The notes beneath the pieces were generated by a model, which had not been told where the DNA came from, searched no databases, and saw only the letters and a program-made list of their open reading frames with translations. Both the position numbers and the translations under genes were made by a program. From contig JADJMZ010000006.1 of NCBI GenBank assembly GCA_016709315.1, positions 310,001 to 374,000 of the forward strand: a stretch of DNA of 64,000 bases, read 5' to 3'. Positions within the stretch are counted from its first letter, which is position 1. Every line of letters begins with the position of its first letter. The stretch comes from Ignavibacteria bacterium (GTDB lineage: Bacteria; Bacteroidota; Ignavibacteria; Tepidaquicellales; Tepidaquicellaceae). This document shows, in pieces, positions 35,996 to 43,108 of this stretch.

Positions 35996-36067
35996 AAATA
36001 CTTTAAATATTTTTACAGATATTTTGATGGACTGCTTAAAAGAACTGACAGATTTATTGATTCGTTG

Positions 36068-36112
36068 TAAAAATAGTAATAGCTTATTTGACAATTGTCA
36101 TGGTTTTGTCAA
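36068..36112 (-). promoter_or_regulatory. Activator-type promoter module B, distal (Pho-box-like)
   Basis: Nearly a copy of module A, 117 bp further upstream: TTGACAA, 4 bp, ATGACAA (plus 36095-36112), TTG, 16 bp, TATTTTTA (36068-36075). The operator part is identical to module A over more than 20 bases. Faces the 5'-nucleotidase gene as a second tandem promoter. Confidence 0.6.
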
Positions 36113-36340
36113 AAAAGGAATTATGACTTTTTCGATTAAGATTAGTATTTGCGATATTCAGTGATTGAATTGGAGTTCAAATGAAAAGCAGTTTAAGATT
36201 GAAGTTTTATTATTTGGACGAGTTAAACGTTTTAGTAATTAAAGATATTTTTGTACCGGTCATTCAGGAATTCTCATTAATTAATTAAACAATCACAGTT
36301 TACAATCATGAAGAGTTCGGTTTGGGCTATTTTTGAAATT

Positions 36341-37021
36341 TTATTTTACAAACTTATACCCAGCAGAATGAAATGTAAGAATGTGTTTCGGATGAGATGG
36401 ATCTGATTCGATCTTTTTGCGAAGCATTAGAATGTAGTTGTCCACAGTCCGTGTGGTGGGAAAAGACTCATAGCCCCAGACTTCATCTAGCAGATCATTT
36501 CTTGAAACGATATTGCCTTCATGTCTTATTAAATATTTCAATATCTCATATTCCTTCAGAGACATTTCGATCTTCTTCTTTCCTTTCATCGCTTCCAGCT
36601 TTGCAAAATCAAGTGTTACGTCATCAAATGAGAAATTTGCAAATTCATTGAGTATGACAGACCGTCTTCTTAAAATAGCTTTGACTCTTGCCATCAGTTC
36701 TTTTACGCTGAATGGCTTGGTAACATAATCATCCGCTCCGAGTTCGAATCCAATAACTTTATCCGCCTCTTCTGCTTTTGCGGATAACATTATTATTGGA
36801 AAATTATGTCCGTTAAGCCGAAGGTCCTTGCATATATCGAATCCGTTTTTATTCGGAAGCATAATATCAAGAAGTATAAGACCTGGTTTTATCTTTAATG
36901 CTGTCTGATAACCTTTCTCACCGTCAGATTCGGTTAAGGATTCATAGCTTTCTTTCTTCAGACTTATCTCAAGTCCTTTTGATACTGCTGGGTCATCTTC
37001 GATGATTAATATTTTATTCAT
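36341..37021 (-). CDS. OmpR/PhoB-family response regulator
   Basis: 226 residues. Receiver domain with acidic pair Glu8/Asp9/Asp10, phospho-acceptor Asp52 ('LILLDIMLPNKNG'), and the switch Lys in 'YVTKPFSVKEL'. The C-terminal winged helix (about 130-226) has 'LKEYEILKYLIRHEGNIVSRNDLLDEVWGYE' pattern and 'TRTVDNYILMLRKKIE', typical of OmpR/PhoB regulators that bind direct repeats of 11-bp period. The sensor kinase gene lies 80 bp upstream on the same strand. The four Pho-box-like modules nearby have just the type of site such proteins bind, so it is the leading candidate for their activator. It has no such module before its own start. Confidence 0.92.
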   Translation of the reverse strand: MNKILIIEDDPAVSKGLEISLKKESYESLTESDGEKGYQTALKIKPGLILLDIMLPNKNGFDICKDLRLNGHNFPIIMLSAKAEEADKVIGFELGADDYVTKPFSVKELMARVKAILRRRSVILNEFANFSFDDVTLDFAKLEAMKGKKKIEMSLKEYEILKYLIRHEGNIVSRNDLLDEVWGYESFPTTRTVDNYILMLRKKIESDPSHPKHILTFHSAGYKFVK

Positions 37022-37101
37022 GAGATTTAACTAATTTATTTAATGAATCCGATAATTAAGTTCGAATCCTTGAAAAATAAAAGCCGAACGTTTAGTGATG
37101 C

Positions 37102-39552
37102 TCAAGAATCCAGTTTGAAATACAATTTAAAAGTACTGCCTTCTCCTAAAACACTTTCCGTTTCAATCCTTCCTTTATGCGCATCCATAATATTTTTTAC
37201 AATGCTGAGACCAATTCCCGCTCCTCCGGTGTGTAATGCATTTGAGCTTTTTGAACGTGTGAATGGTTTGAAAATATTTTTAATATCCGATTGCGATATT
37301 CCTATGCCTTCATCCTGAATTTCAACAACTGCATATTCATTTTCTGTTTTTAATGAAACTCTGATAAATTTTTTATCCGAACTGTATTTGACAGAATTGG
37401 AAAATAAATTCAGCAGAACTTCTTTCACTGAGTCCTTATCAGCAGTGACGATAACATTTTCCTGAAGAGACTTTTCAATTTTAAAATTCTCAATAGCAAA
37501 CTGATATTCCATTATTTTCAAAGCATCCTCAATACAGCTTTTCAGATCTGTTTTACCGAAAGAATATTCCTTGATGCCATTTTCGATTTTAGCAAAATTA
37601 AGAACATTATTAATAAGTCTGGAAAGCCGGTCACTTTCGCCTTCAATTATTTCAAGATATTCATTTGAATTTCCATTAACAAAACTATTCTGTTCTTTTA
37701 ATATTTCCGTGAACATTTTAATAGAGGTCAGAGGTGTTTTCAGATCGTGAGAAACGCTTGATACATAATATGCCATCATATTATTGAGTTCTTCCAGTCT
37801 TGAAATTTCCATCTCCTCAAAAACAAGTTTCTCCTGCATCTGAAGTTTATTTAAAGCTAAAGTTACATTTGAAATTAATACTTTTAAAATATCAATATCA
37901 TGTTTTGTATATCTAAGTCCGGATAATTTATCACCGAATATAACAGCTCCAATATTATTTTTTGATTCGAGTTTAAAAGGAATGACAACATTTATGTCCC
38001 ATTTATTTAAAACTTCCGTCATTTTAATATCTGCTTCAGTTCCCGGTTCCACTTTCTCAGCTACTGCAATAACTTTATTGCGATCAAAGCTAAGTTTGTT
38101 CACTCTCACTGCTGAAATGTATTCTCTCAGGTCATTAAAATTATTCTGAGATAGAATTCTTAATCTGTCGCCCGTTTCATTTGCAGCAATGAGCGCAAGC
38201 TTTTTGACGGGAATAATTTTTTCAATTTCGTTTAAAACATACCGGCTGAGTTCGGAAACAGTATTTTTATCTTTTATGCCGGCTGAGAAATTACTAACGG
38301 CTTTTTCAAAATTATATTTTTCTCTGTAAAATACTTTGTCAATAAAATGTCTGATCTTATTTTGCAGCGGATTAAAAATGAATGCGATAAGAATGATCAG
38401 GAAAACAGAAACAAGATTACTGTATTCCTTCATCAGATCATTTGCAAAAAATGTTATTATGCTGATTGTAATGAAGTAAATAAAAATAGAAATAAAAGTT
38501 AATGAAGAGTACAGAATACTTCTTTTAATGAACACATCTATTTCAAAAACATGATACTTTACGACAGCCATTGCAAAGAAAACCGGAACGAGAATTAAAA
38601 AAGCCAGAAGTATTTCTTCCCGAACCACTTCCTGCAATCCAAGCACCTGAGGCAGCAGCCATAATAAGAGAAAAGGGCAGGCACCGGCTGCAAGACCCCA
38701 GAATATCCATTCTATTTTCTTCCTTGCCGGGCGATCGTTAATATTTCTGTAATTTAAATAGAGATTTAATGCTCCGGCAATTATAAGAATTAACAAAAAT
38801 GCCTCTGTGATTATCCAGAGTTTTTCCATTACAAATACCCAGGCGGAAGTATTATCCGTAATCGAATAAATCTGAACAATTACCAGTACAATGCAAAACA
38901 GAATTGAAAATGTATAGAGTGAAGTAATAAAAAAATTTGCAATCTTTGTTCTTTCCTGCCGGAAAGTGAAAGTGAAATGGAGGAAAGTAACTGCGCCAAG
39001 AAAATATGAAGTAACATGTGAAGCTCTTACTAAAAAGGCGATCATGTCAGTTCCGGGAAAATACCTTCCGGGTGAAGTCATAGTCGCAACTGAGAACAGA
39101 ATAAGAACCCAGAACAAAGCTGTTACAGATTTCTTACCGTATTTTTTAATTATCAAAAATACAGAAGTGATCCAGAAAGCAAGCCCGACAATAAGACTGA
39201 TTAAAATAAAATTCAGATTCCTGTAGTAACGAGTAAGATGAACTTGTAAAACATACTTTGAATCAGCGGATGATATTATTTCAAGATCAATTTCCTGTTC
39301 AATAAATTTTTCATCAAGAATTGTTTCAAGCTGGAATAAACTTGAAATATTAATTCCATCTAAATTAAGTATTACATCTCCGGGTTTGATGATATCATAA
39401 TATTCAGTTGAAACAATTTTATTATCCTGAAAGGAATAACTAAAAGGAAGGTCGGCTTTTGTCATTAGTCTTTTGATGCCGAATAAACCGGTGATCAATA
39501 ACAAAACCGATATTACATAGTAAAAATATTTTCCATACTTTATTCTATCCAT
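37102..39552 (-). CDS. Membrane sensor histidine kinase with PDZ-like and GAF domains
   Basis: 816 residues. After one N-terminal helix (about 10-28) comes a periplasmic PDZ-like segment ('IIKPGDVILNLDGINISSL'), then about eight further membrane helices (110-385). A cytoplasmic GAF-like domain follows (about 420-560). Then the HisKA domain with His602 ('SVSHDLKTPLTSIKMF') and an HATPase domain with N box 'LLNLFSNSVKYS', 'DEGIGIS' and 'GGAGIGLSIVK'. This is not the classical PhoR layout (no PAS, too many helices). It probably phosphorylates the response regulator encoded next. The ligand is unknown; a PDZ-like sensor could read exported protein ends or lipid state. Confidence 0.9.
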   Translation of the reverse strand: MDRIKYGKYFYYVISVLLLITGLFGIKRLMTKADLPFSYSFQDNKIVSTEYYDIIKPGDVILNLDGINISSLFQLETILDEKFIEQEIDLEIISSADSKYVLQVHLTRYYRNLNFILISLIVGLAFWITSVFLIIKKYGKKSVTALFWVLILFSVATMTSPGRYFPGTDMIAFLVRASHVTSYFLGAVTFLHFTFTFRQERTKIANFFITSLYTFSILFCIVLVIVQIYSITDNTSAWVFVMEKLWIITEAFLLILIIAGALNLYLNYRNINDRPARKKIEWIFWGLAAGACPFLLLWLLPQVLGLQEVVREEILLAFLILVPVFFAMAVVKYHVFEIDVFIKRSILYSSLTFISIFIYFITISIITFFANDLMKEYSNLVSVFLIILIAFIFNPLQNKIRHFIDKVFYREKYNFEKAVSNFSAGIKDKNTVSELSRYVLNEIEKIIPVKKLALIAANETGDRLRILSQNNFNDLREYISAVRVNKLSFDRNKVIAVAEKVEPGTEADIKMTEVLNKWDINVVIPFKLESKNNIGAVIFGDKLSGLRYTKHDIDILKVLISNVTLALNKLQMQEKLVFEEMEISRLEELNNMMAYYVSSVSHDLKTPLTSIKMFTEILKEQNSFVNGNSNEYLEIIEGESDRLSRLINNVLNFAKIENGIKEYSFGKTDLKSCIEDALKIMEYQFAIENFKIEKSLQENVIVTADKDSVKEVLLNLFSNSVKYSSDKKFIRVSLKTENEYAVVEIQDEGIGISQSDIKNIFKPFTRSKSSNALHTGGAGIGLSIVKNIMDAHKGRIETESVLGEGSTFKLYFKLDS

Positions 39553-39650
39553 GACAGCTTAATTTATAAACACATCATGCTCTGAAAATTTATATAAAAT
39601 TAGAGTTATCCTTTTGATTATTCAAGTTACTATTTACTTGGGCAATTTTA

Positions 39651-39762
39651 GGCAATAGGCAATAGGCAATGGTCAATAGTGAATAGGCAATAGTGAATAG
39701 GCAATAGTGAATAGGCAATAGTGAATAGGCAATAGGCAATTGGCAATAGTAAATAGTGAATG
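39651..39762. repeat. Tandem array, 16 x 7 bp, alternating GGCAATA and GTGAATA
   Basis: Sixteen head-to-tail heptamers between the divergent sensor kinase and dinB genes. Units at 39679-39734 alternate strictly between GTGAATA and GGCAATA; the ends hold variants (GGCAATG, GTCAATA, GGCAATT, GTAAATA, GTGAATG). It occupies most of the promoter region of both genes. Confidence 0.92.
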
Positions 39763-39817
39763 AGTGTTATTTTAAAATTAATTGATTAAAAAAAGATGAA
39801 ACTATAAGTTTGATTAA

Positions 39818-40996
39818 ATGCCTGTTAAACATAAAATAATATTTCATATTGACATGGATGCTTTTTTTGCATCCTGCGAGGAAGCGATAAAACCTGAGTT
39901 GAAAGGCAAGCCGCTTGTTGTGGGAGGGACAAAGGAAGACAAGAGGAGCATTGTCGCCTGTCCGAATTATCTCGCAAGGGCAAAAGGTGTAAGAACTGCA
40001 ATGTCGCTTGCAAGAGCTATGATGCTTGTACCGGAAGCGAATTTTATCAGAAGCACAAGAGGACTTTATTCCGATTATTCAAAAAAGGTCAGGGAAATAT
40101 TTTATAAATACACACCGGTTGTTCAGCCCGTTAGCGTTGATGAAGCTTATCTTGACGTTACTCAGGTTTTGTATCTCCATAATAATGATCACTTACTGCT
40201 TGCAAAGAAGATAAAGAATGAAATAAAAGAAACGCTTAAGATAACCTGTTCGATCGGAATTGCAGCAAACAAGATCTGTGCAAAGATCGGTTCAAAGTTT
40301 AATAAGCCCGATGGAATTACCGTTGTGCCGTTTGGAAAAGAAAAAGAATTTCTGAGCGAACTTACAATTGATAAAATTCCCGGCGCAGGAAAGGCAACGC
40401 AGGAGAGACTGAAAAAATACGGCATAATAAAGATAGGCGACATTCTGAAATACAGTAAATCATTTTATGAAAACGAGATTGGCATTCATACTTCATTTTT
40501 ATTGAATGTAGCCGGAGGGAAGTCAAGTGATATTGTAAAAGAATTTGATGAAGACAGGAAATCGCTTTCGAAAGAGAATACATTCTGGGAAGATACGGAT
40601 GACAGGGAGTTTCTTCAGTCCGAACTTTACTATCTCATGGAAAGATGCTGCCAGAAACTGCGCAGTATCAATACCAAAGGCAGAACTATTACAGTCAAAG
40701 TAAAGTATTACGATTTCAAAGTTAATCAGAGATCATTCACGGGAAAAAAATATTCCAATGTAGAGACTGATTTTTACGAAGATGCAGTTGAGCTTCTCGG
40801 CAAAATGCTTAGCAATAAAAAGAAGATCAGACTTCTCGGAATAAAATTTTCAGAACTAGTAACCGGTGAAGATGCAATGCAGGAGAATTTATTTGATGAT
40901 GTGGATAAAAAAGAGAATCTTCTTAAAAAAATGGATAAAATAAGGAAGAAGTATAATTATGATGTGGTAAAGTTCGGAAGAACTTTCAAAATTTAA
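39818..40996 (+). CDS. dinB: DNA polymerase IV (DinB), Y family
   Basis: 392 residues. Palm motifs 'FHIDMDAFFASCEEA' (catalytic Asp and steric-gate Phe pair) and 'VSVDEAYLDVT' are intact, with 'SIGIAANKICAKIGSKFNKPDG' for the palm end and helix-hairpin-helix 'IDKIPGAGKATQERLKKYGI'. The little-finger domain follows. Near the C-terminus 'QENLFD' looks like a sliding-clamp binding motif. It makes mutagenic bypass of lesions possible. No LexA-like box could be recognised in the gap upstream, which is filled by a heptamer array. Its stop codon is part of the next repeat array. Confidence 0.95.
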   Translation: MPVKHKIIFHIDMDAFFASCEEAIKPELKGKPLVVGGTKEDKRSIVACPNYLARAKGVRTAMSLARAMMLVPEANFIRSTRGLYSDYSKKVREIFYKYTPVVQPVSVDEAYLDVTQVLYLHNNDHLLLAKKIKNEIKETLKITCSIGIAANKICAKIGSKFNKPDGITVVPFGKEKEFLSELTIDKIPGAGKATQERLKKYGIIKIGDILKYSKSFYENEIGIHTSFLLNVAGGKSSDIVKEFDEDRKSLSKENTFWEDTDDREFLQSELYYLMERCCQKLRSINTKGRTITVKVKYYDFKVNQRSFTGKKYSNVETDFYEDAVELLGKMLSNKKKIRLLGIKFSELVTGEDAMQENLFDDVDKKENLLKKMDKIRKKYNYDVVKFGRTFKI

Positions 40997-41042
40997 TTAA
41001 CAATTAACAATTAACAATTAGCAATTAACAATTAGTAATTAG
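40994..41042. repeat. Tandem array, 7 x 7 bp (CAATTAA and variants)
   Basis: Seven head-to-tail heptamers (TAATTAA, CAATTAA x3, CAATTAG x2, TAATTAG). The first unit contains the dinB stop codon (40994-40996). A further TAATTAG-CAATTAA pair occurs at 41210-41223 beyond the inverted-repeat element. Confidence 0.88.
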
Positions 41043-41074
41043 AGACTTTTGCAAAACTACTTCACCTCAGATTG

Positions 41075-41185
41075 TCATTCCCGCGTGCTCCTGGCGGGGG
41101 TACCCTCTGGGTCATCCATTTTTAAGTTAGTTTTCAATGATCGGATGACGCAGAGGGTACCTTCGATAAAAGCTTTCGGAAATGA
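41075..41185. repeat. MITE-like nested inverted-repeat element
   Basis: Inner arms GGTACCCTCTGGGTCATCC (41099-41117) and GGATGACGCAGAGGGTACC (41143-41161) pair over 19 bp with one mismatch across a 25-nt loop. Outer arms TCATTCCCG (41075-41083) and CGGAAATGA (41177-41185) pair at 8 of 9. It is much GC-richer than its surroundings and contains no reading frame of note. A separate perfect palindrome TTAGAAGCTTCTAA follows at 41198-41211. Looks like a REP/MITE-type repeat; copy number elsewhere is unknown. Confidence 0.7.
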
Positions 41186-41293
41186 GAGCCAGGGTTTTTA
41201 GAAGCTTCTAATTAGCAATTAAAATTGCAACAATGAAAAATAAATCAAGCATACAGTTAGTCTGTCAATGAGAGAAAGCCAGATTGTTTCATA

Positions 41294-42985
41294 CTAATTT
41301 TTTTTAGTGAATTTCAGATTAATAATATTTAATCCGTCAATGTAAAATCCTTCAACATTTTTCTGCAGCAGAAAAACCTTCTGATTATAATACATATACA
41401 GCCAGGCGGCATCATCAATTACAATTCTCTGCATTTCATCATATATCTTTTTCCTTTCAGTGAAGTCAGTGATCTTCAGCGCTTTTTCATACATCTCATC
41501 AACAGCGGGATTACTGTAACCCACTCTGTTAGGACCTTTCGGAGTAATGTTCTTACTGTAAAACAAAGCCATGAAGTTTTCGGGATCATAATAGTCGGCT
41601 CCCCAGCTTGCTCTCCAGAAAGGAAAAACTCCTTCTTCCTGTTTTGAAACAAGAGTTGCCTGAAGCATCTGATCAAGCTTTAAATCTATACCGAGATCTC
41701 TGAGCTGTTCCTGAACTGCAATTGCAATGGTTTTTTGAATTTCATCATTGCCGGTGACGAGAGTCAAATTCAGACCTTTACCGTCCGGGTATCCGGCTTC
41801 CGATAAAAGCAGTTTAGCTTTTTCCTTATCATAGCTGTAACCTTTTATGTCAGGATTGAAACCCGGCATTCCTGCAGGAATAGGACCATTGGAAGCGGGA
41901 GTTCCTCTGTTCTTTAAAACAAATTTCAGGATCCTGTTTCGGTCAACGGCGTAATTCAGCGCCTGCCTTAATTTTTTATTATTGACAAAAGGACCTTCCT
42001 TGCCGCCCGGAAGTTCATTCGACTGCATCATTCCAAAAAAAACTGTCTGAAGCCAGGGTTGTTTATTAAGAATATAATTTTTATCAGAAGCGTTTATCAG
42101 ATTACCGTTCGGGTCAACAAGCTGATCATAAGTTTCCGATGAAGGTTCGTGATAATCATACTTCCCATTCTGAAAATCCAGAAATTCTGTTTCCGAAGAC
42201 TGAGTGAAAGTAATTTTAATTCCGTCAAGATAGGGGAGAGAGTTTCCGTTTTTATCTTTTTCCCTGTAGGATTTATTTTTTTCATAAATAAGTTCTTTGT
42301 CAATGTCCCATTTAACGAATCTGAAAGGACCTGTCCCCACAGGATTTTGTCCGAACTTATCTTTGTAATATTCAACAGCTTCTTTTGGATAAACAAATCC
42401 ATAGCTCATAGTAAGAATGCTTAAGAAAGGAGAGAAGGGTTTTGTAAGTTCAATCTGAAGAGTAGAATCATTAACAGCTTTAACTCCTGAGATTTCCTTT
42501 ACTTCTACCGAGGCAATATTAGAATGATAATCAATAAATTCTTTCGCGCCTTTTATTTTATCTCTGAAGACCCATTGACCGCGTGATTTAGATTCCGGGT
42601 TATTAACTCTTTCAAGACAATACTTAAAATCCGATGCATTCACTTTTCTACCTTTGGAATTGCTGAAACAGGGATTGTCATGAAAGAAGACATCATTCCT
42701 CAAAGTAAAAGTATAAGTCAGTGCATCTTCGGATATTGTCCAGCTTTTTGCAATACACGGAGCAATATTATTTTCCCTGTCAAACTGAACCAGACCTTCC
42801 ATCATAATTGACAAACCCCATATTGACTGAACTGAATTTGACATTACCGGTTCGAGAGTTTCAATTCCCTGATTAAGATTAAGATTAAATATTTTCGATG
42901 TTGAATTTTCTTTTTTCGAACAGGAGCTTAGTGAGATTAATATCAGAGGGATAAATAAAATTAAGTAATTTTTGATTATTTTCAT
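41294..42985 (-). CDS. Peptide/solute-binding lipoprotein, ABC family 5 (DppA/OppA-like)
   Basis: About 563 residues from the ATG at 42983-42985; the longer start (43033) is less likely because only the inner one gives a proper lipoprotein signal (MKIIKNYLILFIPLILISLSSC with lipobox L-S-S-C). The body is an SBP_bac_5 protein: 'GIETLEPVMSNSVQSIWGL', 'LTYTFTLRNDVFFHDNP', 'NPVGTGPFRFVKWD', 'LRQALNYAVDRNRI' and 'ANWGADY'-like 'RASWGADYYDPENF'. It would bind oligopeptides for an ABC importer, but no Dpp/Opp permease is adjacent, so it may pair with a system elsewhere. Confidence 0.9.
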   Translation of the reverse strand: MKIIKNYLILFIPLILISLSSCSKKENSTSKIFNLNLNQGIETLEPVMSNSVQSIWGLSIMMEGLVQFDRENNIAPCIAKSWTISEDALTYTFTLRNDVFFHDNPCFSNSKGRKVNASDFKYCLERVNNPESKSRGQWVFRDKIKGAKEFIDYHSNIASVEVKEISGVKAVNDSTLQIELTKPFSPFLSILTMSYGFVYPKEAVEYYKDKFGQNPVGTGPFRFVKWDIDKELIYEKNKSYREKDKNGNSLPYLDGIKITFTQSSETEFLDFQNGKYDYHEPSSETYDQLVDPNGNLINASDKNYILNKQPWLQTVFFGMMQSNELPGGKEGPFVNNKKLRQALNYAVDRNRILKFVLKNRGTPASNGPIPAGMPGFNPDIKGYSYDKEKAKLLLSEAGYPDGKGLNLTLVTGNDEIQKTIAIAVQEQLRDLGIDLKLDQMLQATLVSKQEEGVFPFWRASWGADYYDPENFMALFYSKNITPKGPNRVGYSNPAVDEMYEKALKITDFTERKKIYDEMQRIVIDDAAWLYMYYNQKVFLLQKNVEGFYIDGLNIINLKFTKKN

Positions 42986-43108
42986 AAGATGATAATTATT
43001 ATTTTGCAAAATAATTAAATACATCACAGTCACAAAGTCACAAAGAAATATTTTTAATTAATACAAACTAAGATTATAAAAGTAAACAGAATTTAAAAAT
43101 CCATCTGA

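Larger units (their letters stand above)
35761..36340. other. Regulatory gap upstream of the 5'-nucleotidase gene
   Basis: 580 bp containing the two promoter modules at 35951-35995 and 36068-36112. If both work, leaders of roughly 180 and 300 nt precede the nucleotidase ATG. A 35-codon frame on the plus strand at 36181-36288, with GGAG ahead of its ATG, is present but has no recognised similarity and is not called. No terminator hairpin is visible after the response-regulator gene, so read-through into this unit is possible. Confidence 0.6.

Noticed and set aside
36181..36288. 35-codon plus-strand frame with GGAG before its ATG
   Set aside because: No recognised similarity or clear domain. 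The Pho-box-like module B upstream has its -7 box on the minus side, pointing away from this frame, so it does not support it.
37050..37080. tRNA-like GTTCGAATCC in the gap between the kinase and regulator genes
   Set aside because: The flanking bases do not pair as a T-stem and no acceptor, D or anticodon arm can be folded around it. The similar GTTCGAATCC near 36744 lies inside the response-regulator gene.
43021..43048. Short repeat TCACAAAG x 2 before the acyl-CoA ligase gene
   Set aside because: Only two full units plus a partial one; too short to count as an array, though similar in style to the longer ones.
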